Under the pieces are notes generated by a model, which was given only the letters and a program-made list of their open reading frames with translations, ran no database searches and had not been told where the DNA came from. This document shows positions 20,867 through 31,919 of a DNA stretch of 64,000 bases, piece by piece. Made by a program: the position numbers and the translations under genes. Origin of the DNA: Notolepis coatsorum (taxonomy: Eukaryota; Chordata; Actinopteri; Aulopiformes; Paralepididae); assembly GCA_963971535.1 (NCBI GenBank), contig OZ020594.1, positions 112,062,251-112,126,250 on the forward strand. The letters run 5' to 3'. Position 1 is the stretch's first letter. Each line of letters starts with the position of its first letter.

Positions 20867-22538
20867 TTAAACAGAAAAACTAACTGGTTTCTTTCCTGTA
20901 TGAGTTCTAGTGTGTCCCTTCAGATGTGTTTGCTGACTGAACCCTTTCCCACAAACTGAACAACTAAATGGTTTCTCTCCAGTATGAGTTATCATGCGTC
21001 CCTTCAGATGTGTTTGCTGACTGAACCCTTTCCCACAAACTGAACTAAATGGTTTCTCTCCAGTATGAGTTCTAGTGTGTTTCTTCAGATGTGTTTGGTG
21101 ATTGAACCCTTTCCCACAAACTGAACAGACAAAAGGTTTCTCTCCAGTATGGGTTCTCATGTGTGTCTTCAGATCTCCCTTCATACTGAACCCTTTCCCA
21201 CAAACTGAACAACTAAATGGTTTCTCTCCAGTATGAGTTCTCATGTGTGTCTTCAGATCTCCCTTCATACTGAACCCTTTCCCACAAACTGAACAGCTAA
21301 ATGGTTTCTCTCCAGTATGAGTCATCATGTGTCCCTTCAGATGTGTTTGCCGACTGAACCCTTTCCCACAAACTGAACAACTAAATGGTTTCTCTCCAGT
21401 ATGAGTTATCATGTGTCCCTTCAGATTTGTTTGCTGACTGAACCCTTTCCCACAAACTGAACAACTAAATGGTTTCTCTCCAGTATGAGATCTCATGTGT
21501 CTCTTCAGAGCTGCCTTCATACTGAAACCTTTCCCACAAACTGAACAACTAAATGGTTTCTCTCCAGTATGGGTTCTCATGTGTGTCTTCAGATCTCCCT
21601 TCTTACTGAACCCTTTCCCACAAACTGAACAACCAATTGGTTTCACTCCGGTATGATTTTTTTATGTGTATCTTCAGATCTCTCTTCTTGCTGAACCCAG
21701 GCCTGTTAGACAACGTTTGTATTTTCTGTGTCTTCTTTTGTTTTACTGCCATCAAACCTGGACCTCCACTCTCCTTCCATTTATCACTATCATCAGTCTC
21801 AGCTCCAGAACTGTCATCATCACCGTCATCAGTCTCAGTTCCAGAACGATCATCATCACTGTCATCAGTCTCAGTTAGAGAACAGTCTGAAGAGAGAGGC
21901 TGGCTATCTCTAGTTGGTTCTAAATCACCAGCTGGATCTAAGTTACTGGTTAGTTCTGCTACTCCACAGTCCTCTCCTTCAGGTTCTGTTTTCATGTGTT
22001 CAGTTGAGGTGCTGGGTAAAGAGTATGCTTCTCTGTTTTTCTCCCTCTGGGTTTGAAGAGGCTGGAAGGACAGAGCGTTCTCTTGACCATCTTCACATTT
22101 CACTGGGTCTACTGTGATCTTGGAGAGATCAGCTTCTTCCAGCCCTTGATCTAGTTCATCTTTAATCTGCTCTGGGTCCCGGTTTTGGCTGAGTTGTGAG
22201 GACAGAGTGTTCTCACCTTCATTTTCACATTTCATAGGTTGTAGGGTCATCTTGGAGCCATCAGCCTCCTCTAGATCTTGACACAGTTCCTCCTGTTCCT
22301 CTTTAATCTGGAGGGGCTCTGTGTCCTGGGTTTGGCTGAGCTGTGAGGACTGAGGTTTCTCTTCATCATGTTCACTCTTCACAGAGACAGGAAGCTCCTC
22401 TCCCTCCTGACTGATCCAGAGTTCCTCCTGTTCCTCTTTCATCTGTAGGAGCTCTGGCTCCTCCTGGACCAGACTGGGGCTCCTCTCCTGCTGCTCAGGG
22501 GGAACCTCCTCTTCACAGACAGGGAGCTGTAAGGCCAT
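20867..22538 (-). pseudogene. C2H2 zinc-finger gene, 9 fingers, split by a 1-base frameshift (right palindrome copy)
   Basis: Inverted twin of the gene at 1500-2834, with the same acidic N-terminal half (22538 down to about 21665). An A run is 6 long in the left copy (2372-2377) and 7 long here (T7 at 21657-21663); this shifts the frame and ends the first part at 21603. The finger part continues in another frame from about 21646 to the TAA at 20867 and encodes nine fingers against five in the left copy. Finger 8 is damaged: its first cysteine is missing and the first zinc-binding histidine is arginine. The finger region is otherwise clean, so a start inside it, or a sequencing error in the A run, could still give a working protein. 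Confidence 0.8.
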
Positions 22539-22940
22539 GGAGTCTAGAAAGAAGGGCATACAATCATTTAAATGTAATTTGTTGTAACCATTGCTTTTGA
22601 AAGTAACAAAGGGACAGGTCACTATTTCACACTACTCTCTTAACAGGAAAGTAACAGCACGCTTAACCAATATATAGGGATGCACAGATCCTATACCCAA
22701 CACCACTATCAGGCTGATACTAGCTACATGTGATCAGTATCGACTACAGGTGGTCTGATCCATTACCACGTTGTCATAAAGCATCCTCCTCCACTAACAT
22801 CCCAGCAGCAGTGCATGGTGGAGAGGAAGAAGGACAATGTTCCTGCTGATTCTGCTTGATGAGATGTTGGACAAAGGTTTGGAGTTTTTATTATATAAGG
22901 CTATAAAATAACAAGTGGACATGTTATTCAAGTGGACACT

Positions 22941-23075
22941 CATTCAGAACGCAGCGGCCCGCCTGATCTCAAATAGAGATGTTCCGATACCATTTTTTCC
23001 TTCCCGACCTGATTCCGATACCTAAGCTTTGGGTATCGGCCGATACCGATACTGATCCGATACCAGTGCATACAT
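22941..23075. repeat. GATACC-rich repeat with L2 fragment, right arm
   Basis: Inverted counterpart of 980-1110, including the L2 scrap ACTCATTCAGAACGCAGCGG. Confidence 0.6.
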
Positions 23076-23360
23076 TAAAAAAAAAATGTATATAAATTAT
23101 TATAATTTTTTTTTTACACAGTTAGTTTTATATATACTGTTTTTTAGTAATAACTATAAAGTAATGGTATTTATTCAACAACAGGTGATTGTATAGATTA
23201 GTATTAGTATCAGTAATTGAAAACTATCTCAATGAGTTCACCCACGGAAAGGTTGTTGGCACATTAGTTCCACACGGACATTATTTGTTGCTGCACTTGC
23301 TTCCACAAGGCTCCGTTTTTTTGTTGTGATTTTTGCACAATAAATATTCAACATTCTCTT

Positions 23361-23617
23361 TTAGGATACTGTTTTGGAATCTACATTTTTGTATTTTTTT
23401 TGTAAAGCAAAATTTTGAAAAACTACAAACTACAAAACTAATACCGTTTTGCTTGCTTTTTTTCTTTTCTTTAGAATACTGTTTGAGTCTAAATTTTTGT
23501 ATTTTTTTGGTAAGAATATAGGACAGGCACATATAAGCACTATGCTTCAGTCTGTACCTTTTCAGTCACTGTAAATAATCAAATATTGATAAATGATGAT
23601 GTATATTGTACTGTGAA
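23361..23617. other. AT-rich stretch beyond the palindrome; no gene seen
   Basis: Two imperfect repeats of an AATACTGTTT...AATTTTTGTATTTTTTTGTAA pattern (23365-23410 and 23475-23515). No coding signal. Confidence 0.4.
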
Positions 23618-23753
23618 AATCGGGGACCCTGATGTAAACAGGACAAACGTCTTTCTCTGGTCTGCATCCCCTTAACAATTGTGTGTATTTATTGAGCCGT
23701 ACTGTATTGTACCCATTCTGCAATCTGTTAAATAAAGTTTTCATTCATTAAAA
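23618..23753 (+). mobile_element. Family A LINE 3' tail
   Basis: GGGGACCCTGATGTAAACAG through AATAAAGTTTTCATTCATT. Confidence 0.75.
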
Positions 23754-23984
23754 GAGGACTGTTGTTTATCGTGCCATCAATCATTGGAATAACTGCCCAC
23801 TGAACATAAGTAAATTGAATAGCAAAGTGTCTTTCAAATACCACCTGAGAATGCACTACTTAAATATGTGAGCAAAATATTCTGATGTTGATAAAGATGT
23901 CTACAGTGTTTTACTGTTTTTAGATTATCATTGTTAATTAAGTGAATTGTGATTGTCATATGCATCTCATGTATTGTTATGTTT

Positions 23985-24766
23985 GTGTTGTCACCCCTGC
24001 CCACTTTGCCAACCTAGGATGGCTTAGAGTAGACGACAGAGTACAGCAACTTGCAATGGGCCTGGTCTACAAGATACACTATACGACCGGGGTGCCCATG
24101 TACATGTCAAAATACTTCCCAAAGGTCAGTGAATACCACAACCACTACACCAGAGGAAGCTCAACAAATCATGTTAAACCCAGATTCGGCTCAAACAAGG
24201 GACTAAACACGTTCCGCAATTATGCCACAACAATGTGGAACGCCCTACCCAAAGCTGTAAAGGAATGTGAATCCCTGCCCACATTCAAAACCGCCCTTAA
24301 AGAGCACCTACGGGAGGCTGCAATTCGAAACTGGCCACCGTAAATGCCCAAAACCCCCACCACCTCCTAATAGACAGTCTCCTCCCCACCGCATGTATAT
24401 ATTCCCTCCCCGCCGTATGTATATTTCCCTCCCACCCACCCACTCCTAATGTACAGTCCCCTCCCCATCATATGTATATACTCTGTCAGGATCTAGGGGT
24501 AACAGTACTGTATATTTGAATACCGCCTATGTCACAAATGTATCAGTACTAAATACCTATATGTCCCTATGCCATAAATGTCATGTATGTTGTGTATGTC
24601 ATAAATGTCTATATGAATTGAAAATGGGGGACCCTGATGGAAACAAGACAAACGTCTTTCTCAGGTCTGCATCCCCTTAACAATTGTATGTATTGAGCCG
24701 TACTGTATTGTACCCATTCTGCAATCTGTTAAATAAAGTTTTCATTCATTCATTCATTCATTCTGT
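23985..24766 (+). mobile_element. Family A LINE, 5'-truncated, nested in another LINE
   Basis: Codes for the RT C-terminal region LGWLRVDDRVQQLAMGLVYK, YTRGSSTNHVKPRFGSNKG and MWNALPKAVKECESLPTF, then a 3' UTR with GTATGTATAT-rich repeats and the (ATTC)n end at 24748-24765. Confidence 0.85.
24003..24343 (+). pseudogene. RT C-terminal domain of family A LINE (fragment)
   Basis: Uninterrupted frame for about 110 residues ending ...LKEHLREAAIRNWPP and a TAA. No catalytic blocks are present. Equivalent peptides occur at 25969-26292, 34812-35325 and 42509-42967. Confidence 0.8.
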
Positions 24767-24845
24767 GTGGACCCCAGGAAGACTAGCTCGCCACTTAGGT
24801 GGCAGCTAATGGGGATCATTTTAAACAATAAACAATAAACCAAAG

Positions 24846-25411
24846 ACTATGAAGCCCTAGTGTAATTCCCTCTTATGCGATGATGACAGTCAGCAACACG
24901 TTCTTTATAGCACTGGTGGGATTTCTTTAGTAAACATTTAGTCAGCAGCACTTTAGCTCAATGGCTTGGGCCTACACATAGCTAACAACCACAACACCAA
25001 GAACGTACCTTATTGGCTGCATGCGATAAGAGAGGACATTATGGGGACTGTATAATCTTCTTAACCTTGTAACAATGACAATAAAGATCATTCTATTCTA
25101 TTGACCTTATGAACTCTTTACAAGAAGAAGTGAAACTCTCTCTTTACAAGAAGAAGTGAAACTATCTCTTAAATCCGCGGAGAGTTAGACTTGCGTGCGT
25201 CGGCATAAAACGTCCCCGGACACTGTGGGCTGTGCAACCATTAGTTCCGCCATTAAACTAGCAGCATTCCATGTTGACGCCCTGACCCTCCAGATGTGTT
25301 CTGCACATTTACCACTAGAGGGCAGAATGTCACCATGTATAACCTCAACGTCGCTCCTTACATGATATACTTTTCTTATCCAGCAGAGGGCAGTACACTC
25401 ACTCACCCACT
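24846..25411. other. Mostly unassigned sequence with a LINE-type 3' end
   Basis: ACAATGACAATAAAGATCAT followed by TCTATTCTATT (25070-25102) resembles a LINE 3' terminus. A 26-bp unit, TCTTTACAAGAAGAAGTGAA, is tandemly duplicated at 25115-25170. No gene seen. Confidence 0.45.
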
Positions 25412-25412
25412 C

Positions 25413-25498
<86 letters not shown>

Positions 25499-26512
25499 AA
25501 GTTTATTAACAGATTGCAGAATGGGTACAATACAGTACAGCTCAATACACACAATTGGATGCAGACCAGAGAAAGACTTTCGTCTTGTTTACATCAGGGT
25601 CCCCCATTTTCAATTCATCATAACATATATGACATACATGACATACAGATAGACTGACAGTACTGCTACATCTATACATTTATGACATACCAGATTTACA
25701 AATACAGTACTGTTTGTGATGATACAAGTATATACATTTGACGTAGAAACTGTACATTGGAGGAGGTTGGGTGGGTGGATGGGGGGGGGTTGGGTAGGTG
25801 GGGTGGGGGGGGGGACTGTACATTGGAGGCAGTTGGGTGGGTGGGGTGGGTGGGGGGGGGGGGGGGGGGGGGTTGGCTAGGCGGGGGGGGAAACTGTACA
25901 TTGGAATATCGACGAAACCTTACTTCCCAAGAAGAGGGTCTCGTGTATTATTGGGTTTAATAGGACATTTACTGTACATTGGGAGGGGGTTGGGTTAGGA
26001 CATTTACAGGGGCCAGTTTTCGAATTGTAGTCTCCCGTAGGTGCTCTTTGAGAGTGGTTTTGAAAGTGGGTAGTGATTCACATTCCTTTACAGCTTTGGG
26101 TAGGGCGTTCCACATTGATGTGGCATAATTGCGAAACGTGTTTAGTCCCTTGTTTGAGCCAAATCTGGGTTTAACATGATTTGCGGAGCTCCCTCTGGTG
26201 TTGTGGTCGTGGTATTCACTGACCTTTGGGAAGTATTTTGACATGTACATGGGTACCTTAGTCGTGTAGTGTATCTTGTAGACCAGGCCCATTGCAAGTT
26301 GCTGTACTCTGTCGTCTACTCTAAGCCATCCTAGGTAGTCAAAGTGGGCAGGGGTGAGGTGGGTTCTAGGAGTAAGGTCAAGCAGTAGTCTGACCAGTTT
26401 GTTTTGTGATGTTTGTAATCTTGTTTTTAGCGCCTTTGAGGTACTTTGGTACCATGAGGTGCAAGCATAGTCGTAGTACCCTTGAATGAGTGCTCCTGCC
26501 AGAGTCTTCAGG
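25412..26512 (-). mobile_element. Family A LINE, minus strand, ending in an expanded (TCAA)n tail
   Basis: (TTGA)n of about 22 units at 25412-25498 is the amplified 3' tail. Upstream on the minus strand are G-rich UTR repeats (25740-25890), the RT C-terminus (GLVYKIHYTTKVPMYMSKYF) and further RT sequence up to a break at 26512, where a SINE-like element begins. Confidence 0.85.
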
Positions 26513-26800
26513 GTATTCTTTTTTTTTTTATATTTTTTTTTTATTATCTTTTTCCCCCTCCTTTTTCCGATTTTTCTCCCATCCCACTGTTAGTCGTTAT
26601 GCCAATACCCAACCCACTTCCTGGTTGTTGCGCACCCCCCCCCCTACTGTTGGTCCGAGAGGCCGGAGACTGTCACATGCTTTCCTCCGACGCATGTGCA
26701 GCCAGCCGGCAGCCAGCCTGGCAGCGCAGATTCTCACTGGGAGAGTGTAACGTGTGGAAGGTCGCACTACCTCTCTCCAGATCCTACCCTCATCTTCATC
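26513..26800 (-). mobile_element. SINE-like element, partial
   Basis: Begins with a T/A-rich tail and TTTTTCTCCCATCCCA, as the two SINEs at 48870 and 49811 do, and has ACGCATGTGCAG, but lacks a clear box A/B head on its right side. After it a short stretch CATCTTTCCTTGTGACAATA (26800-26822) resembles family A RT, with about 130 bases of the LINE missing at the site. Confidence 0.5.
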
Positions 26801-26822
26801 TTTCCTTGTGACAATAGTTGTA

Positions 26823-27375
26823 TAATGCTGTATTGTATGTATCTGTGTGTATGAGAGAGGGATATACGCATGTGTGTTTGTGCATAATGTGGGGGGGGGG
26901 GGGGGTTGTGTGTAATTAACCTATGTATTTTTACCTTTCCTGCACATTTTTAACTTATTTCTTTTACTTATTTTATTCCAGAATGTATGTTTGTAAGTGC
27001 AAATAACAATAAACAATAAACTTTGTAAAGTGAAATTGGCGAATGAATGATTTTACGCCTGTGTAGTAATGTAATCCTTGTAGTTTGATACCAATGTTAT
27101 TTAATGATGTTTGTACTGTACTGTGGAAACCATTATGTGAAAGGTTTGTTTGTCTGTTTATGTACGTTTCCAATGCAGTTTTCACGGCGCTAAAGATGAC
27201 GTCACGGATTGAGATTGAGATGGAGCACGGCGCTGAAGAGAGCAGTCGTGTCTCCGGGACAGTTATTCAAATTTAGCCTTTAGTTTGTTTATTTATCAAC
27301 ATGTGTGTCATCACATATGATCGCCAATCACTACTGATCGGCAATCACTACTGGACATACGCAAGTTTTCAATAG
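26823..27375. other. Unassigned stretch with a CRE-like palindrome
   Basis: No repeat recognised apart from a G run (26890-26906). TGACGTCA at 27198-27205 is a perfect CREB/ATF site, just after a possible splice acceptor (TTTCCAATGCAG at 27168-27179). No exon could be confirmed. Confidence 0.3.
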
Positions 27376-27380
27376 ATTAC

Positions 27381-27690
27381 GGTCTCAGGACCTCAGTCTC
27401 AGGACCTCAGTCTCAGGACCTCAGTCTCAGGACCTCAGTCTCAGGACCTCAGTCTCAGGAACTCAGTCTCAGGAACTCAGTCTCAGGACCTCAGTCTCAG
27501 GACCTCAGTCTCAGGACCTCAGTCTCAGGACCCTCCAGTCTCAGGACCTCAGTCTCAGGACCTCAGTCTCAGGACCTCAGTCTCAGGACCTCAGTCTCAG
27601 GACCTCAGTCTCAGGACCTCAGTCTCAGGACCCTCCAGTCTCAGGACCTCAGTCTCAGGACCTCAGTCTCAGGACCTCAGTCTCAGGACC
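27381..27690. repeat. 14-bp tandem array with a 100-bp higher-order period
   Basis: About 22 units of TCTCAGGACCTCAG. A variant unit with CCCTCCAGTC recurs at 27531 and 27631, exactly 100 bases apart, so a block of seven units was itself duplicated. Confidence 0.95.
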
Positions 27691-27964
27691 ATCCAGTTTC
27701 CAGTGAACAAAAAGTCAGCTAGATGAGGAAAATGTAAACAAACAATCATCTGTTAGCTTATGATATCTTGCTGCTAAATTAACTGTTTAAACGGTTTTAA
27801 ATATTTGTTTAATTAAACCGTAGCGCAGCCCAACTAGCTGTCTCATATTATTTGACTTAATGACTATGGTAATTAATCTTAGCCAGCACCTTAATTAAAC
27901 TCCAGATGATAAAAGCATCGATATCTGTCTGTCAGCTACATTAAATCAGCAGTAGCCTACTGTC
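27691..27964. other. Unassigned sequence
   Basis: AT-rich, no gene or repeat recognised. Confidence 0.3.
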
Positions 27965-28563
27965 TTCAGTGTTTTGCAATTATGCCACATAAATGTGGAA
28001 CGCCCTACCCACAGCTGTAAAGGAATGTGAATCACTACCCACTTTCAAAACCTCTCTAAAAGAGCACCTACGGGAGACTGCAATTCGAAACTGGCCCCTG
28101 TAAATGTCCTAACGCAACCCCCTCCAATGTACAGTAAATGTCCTAACCCAGTAATACACGAGACCCTCTTCTTGGACCAAGTAAGGTTTCGTCGATAATC
28201 CAATGTAATGTACAGTTACCCCCACCCCGCCTACCCATCCCCCCCCAACCCACCCCACCCAACCACCTCCAATGTACAGTCCCCCCCCCACCCCACCTAC
28301 CCAACCCCTACCTAACTCTTTTTGTATCACATACAGTACTGTATTTGTAAATCTGGTATGTCATAAATGTATAGATGTAGCAGTAACGTCTCTCTGTATG
28401 TCATGTATGTCATTATGTTATGATGAATTGAAAATGGGGGACCCTGATGTAAACAAGACGAAAGTCTTTCTCTGGTCTGCATCCCCTTAACAATTGTTTG
28501 TATTGAGCTGTACTGTACTGTACCCATTCTGCAATCTGTTAATAAAATGTTCAATCAATCAAT
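27965..28563 (+). mobile_element. Family A LINE 3' end
   Basis: Starts in the RT C-terminus (MWNALPTAVKECESLPTF-like, reading from NYAT), then C-rich UTR repeats (28200-28310) and the tail AATAAAATGTTCAATCAATC. Confidence 0.8.
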
Positions 28564-28754
28564 AAATGCTTGTTTAATACCCAGACTGTACGACTCTGAA
28601 CTCTGTTGCCTATACTCAACTTATACCTACCTACTGGTCTGCTTCACTGTCTACCCATATACAGTAGACACACGCACAAAATGGCGGCCGAAGGCAGGTG
28701 TGGTTTGTGGGGCTCCACAACTATCCTCCTTTTTTTTTTAAATGTTCTCCAGTT

Positions 28755-29365
28755 TTCCAGAAGCCCAGCTACCTCCAGGCTTTGCCCAGGCCTCAGCAGT
28801 GGCCCAGCTACCTCCAGGCTTTGCCCAGGCCGCAGCAGTGGCCCTGCTACCTCCAGGCTTTGCCCAGGCCTCAGCAGTGGCCCTGCTACCTCCAGGCTTT
28901 GCCCAGGCCTCAGCAGTGGCCCAGCTACCTCCAGGCTTTGCCCAGGCCTCAGCATGCCCAGCTACCACCAGGCTTTGCCCAGGCCTCAGCAGTGGCCCTG
29001 CTACCTCCAGGCTTTGCCCAGGCCTCAGCAGTGGCCCTGCTACCTCCAGGCTTTGCCCAGGCCGCAGCAGTGGCCCTGCTACCTCCAGGCTTTGCCCAGG
29101 CCTCAGCAGTGGCCCTGCTACCTCCAGGCTTTGCCCAGGCCTCAGCAGTGACCCTGCTACCTCCAGGCTTTGCCCAGGCCTCAGCATGCCCAGCTACCAC
29201 CAGGCTTTGCCCAGGCCTCAGCATGCCCAGCTACCACCAGGCTTTGCCCAGGCCTCAGCAGTGGCCCTGCTACCTCCAGGCTTTGCCCAGGCCTCAGCAG
29301 TGGCCCAGCTACCTCCAGGCTTTGCCCAGGCCTCAGCATGCCCAGCTACCACCAGGCCACAGCAT
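28755..29365. repeat. 39-bp tandem array, about 15 copies
   Basis: Unit TGCCCAGGCCTCAGCAGTGG plus CCCAGCTACCTCCAGGCTT; a 37-bp variant with CAGCATGCCCAGC appears four times and shifts the frame by two. Stop-free readings on both strands (up to 340 residues) are products of this periodicity and of fusion to the LINE downstream, not genes. Confidence 0.95.
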
Positions 29366-30240
29366 AAATCAAGCAGCTGGTCAACCTGCAACAGTCTCTA
29401 CAAACAACCTGTTGTTCGAGCTCCAGTCTGGATTTAGAACTTCACATTCCACAGACGCATGTTTATTATATCTGACAGACCACATTAGAACAGAGGTGGA
29501 CAAAGGTAAATTCGGTGGGATGGTTTTATTAGATTTACAAAAAGCCTTCGACACCGTTAACCACAACATACTTTTATATAAACTGAAGGCTATGGGTTTT
29601 AACAGTATATCCTTAAGGTGGATGGAGTCATATCTGAGAGGCAGGAAACAAGTAGTGGAGAGATTAATGGGAGCAGCTCCTCCTCACTCCAACAGACGTG
29701 TCACTGAAAGGTAGGCTACAGACAGCTCAGAACAAATGAGTTAGACTGATTTTAAAACTCCAACCCAGGACTCACCTTTCACAGACACATTTTAACAGCC
29801 TCAAGTGGCTCAGGGTTGAGGAGAGGGTCTCTCAATTAAAACTCTGCATGGTACACAAGATACTCTGGAATACTGTACCTCAGTACCTCAGTGGATATTT
29901 TAACAGGGTTAGGGATGTACACGGACACGCCACCAGGGGGAGCCCTACAGACCTCGTCCCAGTGAGACGCAACAGAGTAATGGGTCAAAACTCATTCCTG
30001 TATTCAGCAGCAGTTCTATGGAATAACCTACCAATGGAGTTGAAGTCCATAAGCCCCTTCTCCACTTTTAAATCATCTATAAAGAGGTGGATCATGAGTA
30101 GCAGAAGCTGGGAGTAGATAACAAAGGGATTATATTATGTGTCTTTCCTTTTGTTCTTTTGTTGTTTGTAAAATGGATTACAACTGTATTTATGTATGTA
30201 TTAATAGTATTGAATAGTTGATCAATTGATTAAATTGTCT
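29366..30240 (+). mobile_element. LINE fragment related to family A, internally deleted
   Basis: RT palm LFELQSGFRTSHSTDACLLY and MVLLDLQKAFDTVNHNILL, then a deletion that removes the catalytic YADD region, then the C-terminal ILWNTVPQYLSGYFNRVRDV and SFLYSAAVLWNNLPMELKSI ending at 30117. The upstream border is the 39-bp array. Confidence 0.8.
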
Positions 30241-30309
30241 GCAATATGTCGTCATCGTCCCCCCTCCCCCTCCCTGGTGTGGCGGGCTCACCCATGCATA
30301 TCCACAGAC

Positions 30310-31539
30310 CAGGGGTGTAAAAAGTACCCAGAAATTATACTTAAGTGAAAGTATGGGTACTGTCTCAAAATCTGACTCAAGTAAAAGTCAAAGTATCTGG
30401 CTAAAAACACACTTGAGTAAAAGTAAGAAAGTCCTACTTTTAAATGTACTTAAGTACTAAAAAGTAAAAGTAATTTTTTTTTAAAGGGATAAACCAGGGG
30501 TCTCAAACTCATTCCATCGTGGGCCAAGTTTTAATTTTAACTATACATTGCACCAGGTGAGTGAATGAATGAATGAATGAAAACTTTATTAACAGATTGC
30601 AGAATGGGTACAGTACAGTACAGCTCAATACATACAATTGTTAAGGGGATGCAGACCAGAGAAAGACTTTCGTCTTGTTTACATCAGGGTCCCCCATTTT
30701 CAATTCATCGTAATCATCGTGAGTTAGTTGAAGAGGTGAGCCAATTAGTGAAATCATCAGCTGGTGTTTAGGCAAGGCTGGAATGAAACCAAGCATACAC
30801 TCTGCCCACAATGGAATGTGTTCTGTGATAGACAATGCTGAAATGACACTTTTTTGCATTAAAATTATTTAATGCACTTCTCCATTGAAGGTAAACTAAC
30901 ATGGACGGCATTCACATCACAGCATGAATAATATCACAATATTAAAGATCGAATACTGTAGTATCCTGAATAATATGACAATATTAAAAACAGAATAATG
31001 GTGTATCCTGAATAATATCACAATATTAACCACAGCATACTGGAGTACCCTGAATAATATCACAATATTAAAGACAGAATACTGGAGTACCCTGACTAAT
31101 ATCACAATATTAACCACAGCATAATGCCGATCTGACTGTCTATTCTTCTGATAGCAGGTGTTTAATCAAAGATCCCCACTTTCTAGTGTTGCACAAGGAC
31201 CAATCAGCATGGGTATGGGCGGGTTCATTTTCCATTGATGGGGATTTGATTGGCTGTTTACCTGCGGTCGCAGGATTAATACCGTTAACGTTAGTTCGAC
31301 CAGATAAACAATTCAAATATTCGAATTAAAATAGTTGGACCTGTGAGATTTGTACTTTGTACTTTGTAGGTCTGCATTTTAAATGTAAGGAGTAAAAAGT
31401 ATGTTTTTTTCTCTGAAATGTAATGGAGTAAAAGTACAAAGTATACAAACCTAATAATACTTGAGTAAAGTACAAATCCCCCAAAACAGTACTTAAGTAT
31501 TGTAACGAAGTACAATTACTCAAGTACTTTACACCCCTG
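30310..31539. mobile_element. Non-autonomous hAT element, 1,230 bp, with perfect 8-bp target duplication
   Basis: Termini CAGGGGTGTAAAAAGTAC and GTACTTTACACCCCTG are inverted repeats; CCACAGAC flanks it at 30302-30309 and 31540-31547. It is rich in ACTCAAGTAAAAGT-type motifs near the ends. No transposase. It holds a second hAT-like end (CAGGGGTCTCAAACTC at about 30494), a minus-strand family A tail (30557-30712) and a 42-bp array. Confidence 0.9.
30940..31125. repeat. 42-bp tandem array, about 4 units
   Basis: AATAATATCACAATATTAAA plus a variable GAATACTGGAGTACCCTG-type part. Lies inside the hAT element. Confidence 0.8.
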
Positions 31540-31617
31540 CCACAGACTCTGATCATGGCATCATGGCATTCTCTATATACCACACATCCTGACACACAGA
31601 CACTAGAAACAGCCACG

Positions 31618-31720
31618 TCCTCCACACAGCAGGACATGACTCCACACAGCAGGACATGACTCCACACAGCAGGACATGACTCCACACAGCAGGACATGAC
31701 TCCACACACCAGGACATGAC
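31618..31720. repeat. 20-bp tandem array, 5 units
   Basis: Unit CAGGACATGACTCCACACAG. Confidence 0.95.
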
Positions 31721-31734
31721 TCCAGGACAGCAAT

Positions 31735-31859
31735 GATGAAGGACCGCAATGGAAACAAGCCTACGGCTTTATTGTGTTATTTAATCCTATTAGTAAATGG
31801 TGGGCTGATATGTATACCTGTTCAATTGTATATGTGTTATTCATTTAAATCAATAAACG

Positions 31860-31918
<59 letters not shown>
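31735..31918 (+). mobile_element. LINE 3' end with (CAAT)n tail
   Basis: GACCGCAATGGAAACAAGCC to AATAAACGATT then about 14 units of CAAT, the usual end of a fish CR1-group LINE. Confidence 0.6.

Positions 31919-31919
<1 letters not shown>

Larger units (their letters stand above)
5990..23360. repeat. Right arm of the giant palindrome, expanded by three LINE insertions
   Basis: Reverse-complement copy of 706-5010, carrying R (5994-6302, 8634-8867, 18757-20130), a 38-bp array (20130-20360), a SINE (20368-20782), the second zinc-finger gene and the GATACC repeat (22975-23075). It is interrupted by L2 elements at 6452-8573, 8868-18756 and 18946-19585. Numerous single-base differences from the left arm show that the copies have drifted, so this is not a simple sequencing fold-back. 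Confidence 0.85.
23754..24845 (+). mobile_element. LINE 3' end (CR1/Rex1-like) interrupted by a family A copy
   Basis: The first part encodes an RT C-terminus, KRTVVYRAINHWNNCPLNIS and FKYHLRMHYLNM, up to about 23984. The second part (24767-24845) is its 3' UTR, GTGTGGACCCCAGGAAGACTA to GCTAATGGGGATC and AATAAACAATAAA. The intervening 23985-24766 is family A. Confidence 0.7.

Noticed and set aside
28698-29714. Long frame of 338 codons fusing the 39-bp array to RT sequence
   Set aside because: Periodic array readable in many frames on both strands; the RT part is a fragment.
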